Source: Candidatus Nitrosopumilus limneticus
GTDB taxonomy: Archaea > Thermoproteota > Nitrososphaeria > Nitrososphaerales > Nitrosopumilaceae
DNA: 64,000 nucleotides
NCBI GenBank assembly: GCA_022117465.1
Contig: JAHCGZ010000001.1
Location: forward strand, 62,001 to 126,000
Reading direction: 5' to 3'
The notes under the pieces were generated by a model. It was not told the origin of the DNA. It saw only the letters and a program-made list of their open reading frames with translations, and did no database searches. Position numbers and translations under genes: made by a program. This document shows, piece by piece, positions 1 to 7,509 of the stretch; within the stretch, counting starts at the first letter, position 1, and each line of letters opens with the position of its first letter.

Positions 1-414
1 TCCAACATCATGTCTACTTTGCATATGTCTTGACAATTTTAGCCCATCATTTACTAATCCTCCAAGATATACAATTCTTTTAACACCAGATTTAGTTGCA
101 GCTTGTAAAAAATTTTCTGCCTGTATTTTTTCTCTATCTGCAAATTTTGCCCATTCTTTTTTTGAACCTTCCATAGAATGAAGTAAATAAAATGCAATTT
201 CAATTCCTTTAGTTGCAGTTTCCAAAGAATTCATATCAAAAGCATCTGCTTTCACATACCTAACATTTTGTGTATCAGGAAATTTAGATCTAGACATGGC
301 CACAACTTTAAATCCAGAATCAGATAATTTTGCCAATAATTTTTTTCCAATAAATCCTGTCGAACCAGTTACCAAAATATTATATGGATTATTTTGAGTC
401 ATAAGATCAGACAT
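1..414 (-). CDS. NAD(P)-binding epimerase / NmrA-like protein (truncated at window edge)
   Basis: Minus-strand reading from ATG at 414: MSDLMTQNNPYNILVTGSTGFIGKKLLAKL..., a Rossmann GxxGFIG motif; runs off the window start. Confidence 0.75.
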   Translation of the reverse strand, partial: MSDLMTQNNPYNILVTGSTGFIGKKLLAKLSDSGFKVVAMSRSKFPDTQNVRYVKADAFDMNSLETATKGIEIAFYLLHSMEGSKKEWAKFADREKIQAENFLQAATKSGVKRIVYLGGLVNDGLKLSRHMQSRHDVG

Positions 415-416
415 TT

Positions 417-794
417 TTAAAACACATCATTTAATTTTTTAAGTTTCATTAAATTAGTAATTTCAATATTACTACTTAATGTAATAATTTTTGCAAGTTT
501 AGGATTTGCTTTCTCACCAAGTTTCAATACAGTATCGCCTCGAAATCTAACTTCAATTGTAGTTTTTGCATTTGCCAAATTTTTCGCAAGATCCTTTGCT
601 TCAGATAGTTCTTTCAAAAAACCAGGCATTTTTTTAATTTCAATTGGAAAATCAATCACATCAATAATTTTTGTACTTCCGTCTGCTGTAAAATTAATCA
701 TTGGTGTACCGTCACAACTAACGTTAAGTGTTCCTTTATCAAGATAAGATAAAAAATTAGCGGGGAATTTGAAGTGTTTCATTCTCATCCACAC
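417..794 (-). CDS. hypothetical protein, probably co-transcribed with flanking minus genes
   Basis: 125-aa ORF directly adjoining the 795-983 ORF and the epimerase. Confidence 0.6.
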   Translation of the reverse strand: MWMRMKHFKFPANFLSYLDKGTLNVSCDGTPMINFTADGSTKIIDVIDFPIEIKKMPGFLKELSEAKDLAKNLANAKTTIEVRFRGDTVLKLGEKANPKLAKIITLSSNIEITNLMKLKKLNDVF

Positions 795-983
795 CTATTT
801 TGTTGCTGTTATGGTTAGTTTACCACTTAAGGAAATTGTACCTGTTGGAACTACTACATTGTCTTTCATAATCTTACCTGCCAACTCTAGATTGTGAAAA
901 TCATAAGTTATTGCAGCGTGTTTCTCTGTAAGTTTATCAAAGATTTCAGCAAGTAAATTTGCCCATTCTTGTTCTTCTGCCAT
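795..983 (-). CDS. small hypothetical protein, first gene of the minus-strand operon
   Basis: 62-aa ORF with TTAAATATG TATA-like sequence and TTGGCACTA element upstream. Confidence 0.6.
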   Translation of the reverse strand: MAEEQEWANLLAEIFDKLTEKHAAITYDFHNLELAGKIMKDNVVVPTGTISLSGKLTITATK

Positions 984-1032
984 TGTGAGATTTCTAGATT
1001 TGTCATATTTAACCCATGGAAAAAAATATTGA

Positions 1033-1041
1033 TAGTGCCAA
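1033..1041 (-). promoter_or_regulatory. TTGGCACTA element, 49 bp upstream of the 983 start
   Basis: tagtgccaa on + strand; TTAAATATG TATA-like box between. Confidence 0.7.
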
Positions 1042-1058
1042 AATCAGTGACTATTGCA

Positions 1059-1067
1059 TTACCACTA
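1059..1067 (+). promoter_or_regulatory. TTACCACTA variant element, 49 bp upstream of the B12-protein GTG start
   Basis: Two mismatches to TTGGCACTA but identical spacing; TTATATATC follows. Confidence 0.45.
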
Positions 1068-1116
1068 GAGAATATTATTAGCATTAGTTATATATCAACA
1101 ATAAAGAAATCGGTAT

Positions 1117-1971
1117 GTGGTATACATCAGAGCTAAAAAAGTTAAATCCGATCTATATCTCTATCTAGTCAAAAGTATATGGGATTCTAAAAAGAGTACA
1201 TCAAAACAAGAAATTATAAAATATCTAGGTAAAGCAGATAATGTAGTAAAAGATGATATTCCAGAGGAATTCAGAAATGATGCCAAAATTTTATCAGTTC
1301 TAGCATCCTACAATCCAAAGGATATTCAAAAGAGGGAGGATGCCACATTAAAATCAAAACAGCAATTATATAAAAAATTAACAGATGGAAATTTAGATGA
1401 ATGTATAAAAATTTACAAAAATTATATCGACGTATTTAATATCCCAGATTTCTTTGATAAAATCTTTAGACCAGTAATGGCAAAAATAGGAGAAGAGTGG
1501 TCAAACGGAAGATTATCTATTGCAACTGAACATGTTGCAAGTAATGTTGCCCAAACATTAGTAAAAATTATAGTAGAGCAAATATCAGGTGCAGGAAATA
1601 AAAAGAAAATAATGATATGTGTTCCAGTAGGAGAAGAGCATCATATTGGATGTGATGTTTTAGAATCATATCTAACAATAAAGGGATTCAAAGTTTTTAA
1701 TATGGGAACATCAATACCAGCAGAATCAATAATAGAATTCATAAATATGAAAAAACCAGATATCTTACTAATTTCAATAACAATCAATGACAACATATCA
1801 GCTGGACAGAGATTAGTAAAGAAAATCAGAGAGCATAGCAAAATTCCAATTTTAATTGGAGGATATGCAACACAAATTAAAAACCCTCCAAAATTTGAAG
1901 CAGAAGTAGTAGGTGATGCAAGTTTGGAAGAAATTCCAAAGATATTAAGAAAAATTGTATTACCTAATTAG
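1117..1971 (+). CDS. cobalamin (B12)-binding sensor-like protein with a transposase-N-terminus-like or HTH-like N domain
   Basis: Contains EEWSNGRLSIATEH (W-x9-EH), then E-x-H-x2-G (GEEHHIG), 41 residues, SIT, and GG (ILIGGYA): B12-binding signature. N-terminus MVYIRAKKVKSDLYLYLVKS...KQEIIKYLGKA resembles IS1634-type transposase N-termini. GTG start. Confidence 0.8.
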   Translation: MVYIRAKKVKSDLYLYLVKSIWDSKKSTSKQEIIKYLGKADNVVKDDIPEEFRNDAKILSVLASYNPKDIQKREDATLKSKQQLYKKLTDGNLDECIKIYKNYIDVFNIPDFFDKIFRPVMAKIGEEWSNGRLSIATEHVASNVAQTLVKIIVEQISGAGNKKKIMICVPVGEEHHIGCDVLESYLTIKGFKVFNMGTSIPAESIIEFINMKKPDILLISITINDNISAGQRLVKKIREHSKIPILIGGYATQIKNPPKFEAEVVGDASLEEIPKILRKIVLPN

Positions 1972-3325
1972 AATTTAAAAAAGATTCAATTTTTGGAACA
2001 CATAAAATGGAACTATGTGCGGCTGAATCTGTGCCTATTCCATAGCTAATTGTGGAATCACCTACAAAAAATAATCCACTAATTCCAGGAATCTCATGAG
2101 GCATTTTAGATTTCCAAACTTTACCAGGCTCCTTAACTACTGATTCAACTAATTTCCATGCCATGGCGCGTTCCCAAATCAATGATGAATCAAATTTTGG
2201 ATAAATTGAAGAAATTTCCTGTTTCATTTTACTTACGATATTTTTAATTTTTTCAGAATCCTCAGTTTCTGAAGGAAGGACAGGAGTTCCTGCAATAATC
2301 AAATGTTCACCAGGGGGAGAAACTGATGGAGTAATATTTGATATGAAAAAAATACCTTTAGTTACATAATTAGCACCTACTGGAAATACAACTTGACGAG
2401 TATCTAATTGAGAATTTAATGCAAAATGTACTTCAACAACTGAAGTCGTTTTATTTAATTTATCAATTTTTTGAACAAATTCTTTATCAATTATATTTTC
2501 TTCAAATAGTTGATTCAATGCAGTGTATGCAGGATAAGATATTACAACTGAATTTGTGGCAATAAGTTTTTCAGAATTTAAAGAATCAATAACAACGACT
2601 CCAGTTACTTTGGAATTTTCAATAATTATTTTTTTTACTGAGTGTTTTGTTTGAATATTACCATCTTTTTCTAAAATGAAATCAGCAAGAACATGACAAA
2701 TTGAGTCATACCCTCCATTATCAGGATATGCAAATTCACTTGTTCCACCCTTAAACGGGTTGGCTCTAATAATGGTTCTAGCAAACTCACCTAATGAGAT
2801 ATGATCTGCAGTGTCAGCAAATGCCAACATGCATACGGCTTCAAAAAATGCTTTTGTATCAGAATCCAAATTACTAGTAATTTTTGTCAATGGGACTTCA
2901 TCCCATAATTCAGTTTTTTCAATTGAAGAAAATGCTAATGGTAGTAATAACTTTAGAAGTCTTACTCTACTTTTAAACGGAATTAAAGATAATTTTAGTA
3001 AATCAATCATTCCCTTTGGATAAATATGAAATCCAGTGTCTGCATAAAATGCAATGTCATGAACCTTTGCAAGTTTTAATCTAGATTCAATTTGCAAATT
3101 CTTTAAAATTGTGAAAATTGCAGATTTTTTATAAAAAGGCATTATGTGAAAACCATTATCTAAAATGTGATTTTTGTATTCCATTGAAGTAGTTCGTCCA
3201 CCTAATTTTGCGGATTTTTCTAAGACCATTACTTTATGGCCTTTATTTACTAACATAGCACCAGCAGTTAAACCGCCAACACCTGCACCAATGATTATTG
3301 TAGGAAGAGCCACAAAAGAAATCAA
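1964..3325 (-). CDS. FAD-dependent oxidoreductase, phytoene desaturase/CrtI-like
   Basis: N-terminal IIIGAGVGGLTAGAMLVNKGHKVMVLEKSAKLGGRTTS dinucleotide-binding motif and C-terminal FVGDSTISYGIGTDSAAHSS. ORF start at 3325 is TTG; GTG at 3313 is an equally plausible start. Confidence 0.8.
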   Translation of the reverse strand: MISFVALPTIIIGAGVGGLTAGAMLVNKGHKVMVLEKSAKLGGRTTSMEYKNHILDNGFHIMPFYKKSAIFTILKNLQIESRLKLAKVHDIAFYADTGFHIYPKGMIDLLKLSLIPFKSRVRLLKLLLPLAFSSIEKTELWDEVPLTKITSNLDSDTKAFFEAVCMLAFADTADHISLGEFARTIIRANPFKGGTSEFAYPDNGGYDSICHVLADFILEKDGNIQTKHSVKKIIIENSKVTGVVVIDSLNSEKLIATNSVVISYPAYTALNQLFEENIIDKEFVQKIDKLNKTTSVVEVHFALNSQLDTRQVVFPVGANYVTKGIFFISNITPSVSPPGEHLIIAGTPVLPSETEDSEKIKNIVSKMKQEISSIYPKFDSSLIWERAMAWKLVESVVKEPGKVWKSKMPHEIPGISGLFFVGDSTISYGIGTDSAAHSSILCVPKIESFLNSN

Positions 3326-3361
3326 TTATTTTTCTATTTAATTGAGGCTAACTTTATTTTA

Positions 3362-3370
3362 TAGTGCTAA
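3362..3370 (-). promoter_or_regulatory. TTAGCACTA element upstream of the CrtI-like gene
   Basis: 48 bp from the GTG at 3313 (36 bp from the TTG at 3325); TTAAATAG at 3336-3343. Confidence 0.65.
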
Positions 3371-3379
3371 CTAAAAATA

Positions 3380-3820
3380 TTAGGATAATTTAGAATAAGA
3401 TTCAGCACAAATAATAAATTCAGACATTACAAAATTCATTCTTTTTAAAAGTAAAATTTTTAGAAATGGAATAAATTTTAAAAATCCATTTAGTTTCAAA
3501 TTTACCAAAATAGAAATGTCAGTCCCCGATGAATTTGAATTATAAGTTTCAAAAAAAGACGTACCTTTAACTGGACCAGTCAAAATAAACACTTTATGTA
3601 TATTAGGTCTAATGATTACATGTTTTGTTTTAATTTCTAAACGTCTACCTAAAAACTCAATAGATTCCAATACAATTTTTTCGTCAGATAAATCGCTAAT
3701 TACTTTTAAAGATTTAAAATATTTAGGCATAATTTTATGAAAGTTTTCAATATCTGTACTTAATTGAAAAATCACATCACGATCAAGATTACTTTTTTGA
3801 AGAAAGTTGTGTTCACTCAT
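3380..3820 (-). CDS. SRPBCC/START-like protein
   Basis: DRDVIFQLSTDIENFHKIMPKYFKSLKVI pattern typical of polyketide cyclase/SRPBCC folds. Confidence 0.5.
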   Translation of the reverse strand: MSEHNFLQKSNLDRDVIFQLSTDIENFHKIMPKYFKSLKVISDLSDEKIVLESIEFLGRRLEIKTKHVIIRPNIHKVFILTGPVKGTSFFETYNSNSSGTDISILVNLKLNGFLKFIPFLKILLLKRMNFVMSEFIICAESYSKLS

Positions 3821-4175
3821 GATATGAAATTAGTTTCAAATATTCCCATAAATTTGATTTTATTACATGCATCTCAGGATAAAACTTTTGAATTTCTAAA
3901 CATAAAATAGCTAAAGACCGCTTGACTGATTCTGTCATTATTGGATCAGTCATTGTAAATAATCTAATTGTTGTTTTATTTTTGTTAGTGATTATTTGAA
4001 TAAAAAATTCATGATGCGATTTATCAATGACGACAGTAGATAGTAATGCATTAGTTCCTCTTGTATCAATGTACAAATCATTAATTTTAATTAAAGGTGA
4101 TTTCTCAAAAATTGGTTTAAATAAAATTGAAAAATCAAAAAGATTTAGAGATTTATCTAATACTATATGAGACAT
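3813..4175 (-). CDS. hypothetical protein
   Basis: ORF overlapping the start of 3380-3820; ATG at 4175 preferred over the TTG at 4187. Confidence 0.6.
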   Translation of the reverse strand: MSHIVLDKSLNLFDFSILFKPIFEKSPLIKINDLYIDTRGTNALLSTVVIDKSHHEFFIQIITNKNKTTIRLFTMTDPIMTESVKRSLAILCLEIQKFYPEMHVIKSNLWEYLKLISYHE

Positions 4176-4224
4176 TATTTTTGTCAAAATTAATGGTATT
4201 AAAATAAAATAAAAAAAAAGCTAC

Positions 4225-4233
4225 TAGTGCTAA
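4225..4233 (-). promoter_or_regulatory. TTAGCACTA element, 49 bp upstream of ATG 4175
   Basis: tagtgctaa on + strand. Confidence 0.65.
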
Positions 4234-4250
4234 AAAAAGTTGAAAATCAC

Positions 4251-4259
4251 TAGTGCTAA
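4251..4259 (-). promoter_or_regulatory. second TTAGCACTA copy, 26 bp from the first
   Basis: Direct repeat of actagtgctaaaa. Confidence 0.55.
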
Positions 4260-4288
4260 AATATAAAATTATTTAATTTCTAGATCAA

Positions 4289-4297
4289 TTAGCACTA
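4289..4297 (+). promoter_or_regulatory. TTAGCACTA element, 48 bp upstream of tfb ATG
   Basis: ttagcactagatg; ttttaaataa box near -30. Confidence 0.7.
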
Positions 4298-4345
4298 GAT
4301 GAAAAATGTTCGATGTTTTAAATAAAATAATAACATAATGGGGTT

Positions 4346-5257
4346 ATGCAAGCAGAATTAATTCATCAGAAGAATTGTAGAAAAAACCATTTAATTACAG
4401 ATATGCATACAGGGGAGATTGCATGCTCTAGTTGTGGTGCTGTATCATTAGAACAAATATTTGATATGGGATATGAGAATTCTGCATCAAATGCAAATGA
4501 TTATCAAAACAATACACGCGTAGGAGCCAAGAGATCACTAAAGATGATCGATATGGGATTATCAACATTAATTGAATCCAATGACAAAGACGCTACAGGA
4601 AAATCATTATCAATTGAAAATAAAAGAATGTTTTATAGATTAAGAATGTGGGACAGAAATAGTCGTTCTGCAGTTACATCAAAATCATTTCAAAAAGCAT
4701 TTACATTATTAGATGCAATGGGTTCAAAACTAGGATTACCAGAATCAGTTGTAGAAGAAAGCGCTTATTTATTTAGAAAAGTTGCAGCTAGAAAAATTCT
4801 AGCAGGTAGATCAACTGCAGCTATGCTATCTGCAACAATTTATGCCACTTGTAGAATCACTGACACTCCAAGAACATTACAAGATATTTCAGATGCATCT
4901 AACATAAAGAAAAAAGTTTTGCAAAGAACATACAGGTATTTAGCAAAAGAGATGAATATTAATCCGGAAGCTTATACCCCATCTGAATTTGTCACAAGGA
5001 TAGCAAAAGGATTGAATCTTTCTGAAAAAACACAAAGGTTAGCATTTAAGATATTAGACTCGTGTGCAAAAAGACAAGTATCCACTAGTAAAAATCCCAT
5101 GGCTATGGCAGCAGCAGCCATTCACCTTGCAGCAACAATGAATTCTGAACGCATGTCACAACTCAAAATATCAAAAATTTCTGGCATAAGTGCAGTGACA
5201 ATCAGAGAAAGAAGAAAAGAGATACTAACCAAAATAGGAGATGTGTTAGTTGGGTAG
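4346..5257 (+). CDS. tfb: transcription initiation factor B (TFIIB homologue), divergent zinc ribbon
   Basis: N-terminal GEIACSSCGAVSLEQ half ribbon and two cyclin-fold repeats (AARKILAGRSTAAMLSATIYATCRI; KNPMAMAAAAIHLAATMN). Confidence 0.9.
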   Translation: MQAELIHQKNCRKNHLITDMHTGEIACSSCGAVSLEQIFDMGYENSASNANDYQNNTRVGAKRSLKMIDMGLSTLIESNDKDATGKSLSIENKRMFYRLRMWDRNSRSAVTSKSFQKAFTLLDAMGSKLGLPESVVEESAYLFRKVAARKILAGRSTAAMLSATIYATCRITDTPRTLQDISDASNIKKKVLQRTYRYLAKEMNINPEAYTPSEFVTRIAKGLNLSEKTQRLAFKILDSCAKRQVSTSKNPMAMAAAAIHLAATMNSERMSQLKISKISGISAVTIRERRKEILTKIGDVLVG

Positions 5258-5435
5258 AACTTGTAGAAATATCTGTTTGAGATATCAGGCGGATCCAGTA
5301 CCAAATAAAATTAGATACGAAATTGGGCAAAAACGATGCACATTTTGTGGTATTTTCATGAAAGACTGTGATACAAGATGTATCTGTTGTAAAGCTGTAC
5401 TAAGAACTAAACCAAGAAGTAAAAAGAAAGAATAA
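5250..5435 (+). CDS. small zinc-ribbon-like protein
   Basis: CTFCGIFMKDCDTRCICCKAVLR; overlaps the end of tfb. Confidence 0.6.
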   Translation: MGRTCRNICLRYQADPVPNKIRYEIGQKRCTFCGIFMKDCDTRCICCKAVLRTKPRSKKKE

Positions 5436-5456
5436 CCAAAATATCTATATTTTAAT

Positions 5457-6140
5457 TTATTTTTTAAAGATTCTTTTTCTTAAAACAATTACAAATAACA
5501 ACGAAGGAATACCAATTAGCATAGAAATTGCAATAACGATTGAAACATAATCATTTAGAAATAATTTTGTATCTAACCAAGCTTTTGGAAGAATGGTAAA
5601 AAAATCAGCACCAGAAAAATCCTCTATGGTTCCAATAGCTAAACTATATTTTCCAGATTGATTTTTTTCATCCAATACTAGAATAAAGTATTGACCATCA
5701 GCGGGAATTATTGATTTAACTTCTTGCCTTTCCCAGTAAGTTACTTGTCCAAATGGTTCATAAAATTCATTTCCAGGATAATCACCCTCATATAGAAATT
5801 TTTGAATATTAGATTGAATGTCAGTAGATTTAGAATTTCCAGTAAAGATATCATCATTCATTAAAACTAATGAAGGAGAATAATTTTCAAGACCCTCAAG
5901 TTTAGGAATCACAATACTAGCATAAAATGAATCTCCTTTTTTGGCATCAAAGGTATAAAATTTGGTCTCACTAACGCCTAAATTTTCATAAATTGCCCAT
6001 GAAATTTTATGATCTGGTATAACTAATGCAGAATCATAATCTCTATGAGAATCATCATGACTAATTAATTTGTGTGCTTGTACAGTAGGAGATAATGAAA
6101 ATAAAATTAGAATTGAAAATAAAAATAAAATTGTTTTCAT
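5457..6140 (-). CDS. secreted protein with C-terminal transmembrane anchor
   Basis: Signal peptide MKTILFLFSILILFSLSPTVQA and C-terminal hydrophobic helix followed by RKRIFKK. Confidence 0.7.
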   Translation of the reverse strand: MKTILFLFSILILFSLSPTVQAHKLISHDDSHRDYDSALVIPDHKISWAIYENLGVSETKFYTFDAKKGDSFYASIVIPKLEGLENYSPSLVLMNDDIFTGNSKSTDIQSNIQKFLYEGDYPGNEFYEPFGQVTYWERQEVKSIIPADGQYFILVLDEKNQSGKYSLAIGTIEDFSGADFFTILPKAWLDTKLFLNDYVSIVIAISMLIGIPSLLFVIVLRKRIFKK

Positions 6141-6190
6141 ATTATTTGATTAAAAAATTAGTATTTTAACAAAAAGATAATATCAAAATG

Positions 6191-6199
6191 TTAGCACTA
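6191..6199 (+). promoter_or_regulatory. TTAGCACTA element, 50 bp from the 6140 start (inverted relative to that gene)
   Basis: ttagcacta; GTTAAAATAC near -30 of the minus gene. Confidence 0.55.
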
Positions 6200-6267
6200 T
6201 TGAAATTAATGTAATTAATGATATTGAAAATAGATATTAAGATTCAATTGCTAAACAATGTAAAGAA

Positions 6268-6690
6268 ATGCAATATATTGAAAGTGAATTAGCTCCAGAT
6301 AAAAAAATACCAATTAGAATTGGATTCATCAAACCCAATGGATCACCTTCAATAATTTCATTATGGTACATCGACATTAATGGAAAAATTTATTGTGCCA
6401 CACAAAAAACTGCAAAAATCATACAATATTTACAAGATAATCCATTGTGTGGTTTTGAAATTGCATCAGATAGTCCACCTTACAAAGGTTCAAGAGGTGA
6501 AGGTATTGCTAAAATCATACCATCAAAAGGACAGGAAATTCTAGGCATTTTAATTAAAAAATATCTAGGAGAAAAAGAATCAACGTTATCAAAATTTCTA
6601 AAAGATCACTCTGAAAATGAAATTGCTATTGAAATTACGCCTAAAAAAATATTCCATTATGATTATTCAAAGAGAATGAAAGGAATATGA
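6268..6690 (+). CDS. pyridoxamine 5'-phosphate oxidase-like flavin-binding protein
   Basis: GSPSIISLWYIDINGKIYCATQKTAKIIQYLQDNPLCGFEI is a split-barrel PPOX pattern. Confidence 0.65.
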   Translation: MQYIESELAPDKKIPIRIGFIKPNGSPSIISLWYIDINGKIYCATQKTAKIIQYLQDNPLCGFEIASDSPPYKGSRGEGIAKIIPSKGQEILGILIKKYLGEKESTLSKFLKDHSENEIAIEITPKKIFHYDYSKRMKGI

Positions 6691-6824
6691 AAGACGATGG
6701 ATGTCCCACATGTGGTTCTAAAAATTTTGCCAATCTAGAGATGAAAAAGGATTCAGAAGGACAATCAGTATGGAGAAAACAATGTTACAAATGTAAAAAA
6801 TTTTGGCAAGGTACAATTGTTTAA
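6687..6824 (+). CDS. 45-aa zinc-ribbon microprotein
   Basis: MKDDGCPTCGSKNFANLEMKKDSEGQSVWRKQCYKCKKFWQGTIV; CxxC...CxxC; overlaps the preceding stop. Confidence 0.65.
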   Translation: MKDDGCPTCGSKNFANLEMKKDSEGQSVWRKQCYKCKKFWQGTIV

Positions 6825-6945
6825 TTTATTTGTTTACAAGTGGATAATTACGACTAACTGATTGTTTTACCACTACTGAATTTTATTTTTATGACAAGTT
6901 AAGAAAATCAAAACAATTAAGAATTGAAACACATGTAGTATAATA

Positions 6946-7221
6946 ATGTCAAATAAGGTCAAATGCGCACACATTCTAGTTGAAAAACAAAGTCAAGCTA
7001 TAGAAATATTAAAAGAAATCCAAAATGGGAAAAAATTTGGTACAGCTGCCAAAGAAATTTCCACATGTCCAAGTAGTAAAAAGGAAGGAGATCTTGGATA
7101 CTTTACAAAAGGGATGATGGTAAAAGAATTTGAAGATGTTGCATTTATGTTACAAGTGGGAGAAATATCTCAACCAGTAAAAACACAATTTGGATATCAT
7201 ATCATTAAGAGATTAGGATAA
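6946..7221 (+). CDS. parvulin-type peptidyl-prolyl isomerase (NmPin-like)
   Basis: KCAHILVEKQSQAIEIL...LGYFTKGMMVKEFEDVAFMLQVGEISQPVKTQFGYHIIKRLG. Confidence 0.9.
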   Translation: MSNKVKCAHILVEKQSQAIEILKEIQNGKKFGTAAKEISTCPSSKKEGDLGYFTKGMMVKEFEDVAFMLQVGEISQPVKTQFGYHIIKRLG

Positions 7222-7233
7222 AAAATAGATATA

Positions 7234-7509
7234 ATGACAGTATTAAGTCAAAATACATTAAACGAAATTCTAGAATATTTGGAAAAATCAATTAATAAAT
7301 TGGCTGTAGATGGAATAGACAATCTAGAAATCGAAGGAGGGTTACAAGGAATAAAAAATTTTCTAGAAAATCAATTTGACATACGTTTAGAAAATTTGTT
7401 AATTTCAAAAAATAGTAGCATTCATCATTTAGAATCAGGAATGAAAAATACCATAATACAAAAAAAACATAAAATTATAGAAAATATTTTAAAACAATTC
7501 AATAATTAA
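7234..7509 (+). CDS. hypothetical protein
   Basis: 91-aa ORF following the parvulin gene. Confidence 0.5.
   Translation: MTVLSQNTLNEILEYLEKSINKLAVDGIDNLEIEGGLQGIKNFLENQFDIRLENLLISKNSSIHHLESGMKNTIIQKKHKIIENILKQFNN

Noticed and set aside
1117-1240. IS-element remnant at the start of the B12 gene
   Set aside because: The reading frame is continuous into a full B12 domain and no inverted repeats or target duplications are visible; a fusion or domestication is more likely than an insertion.
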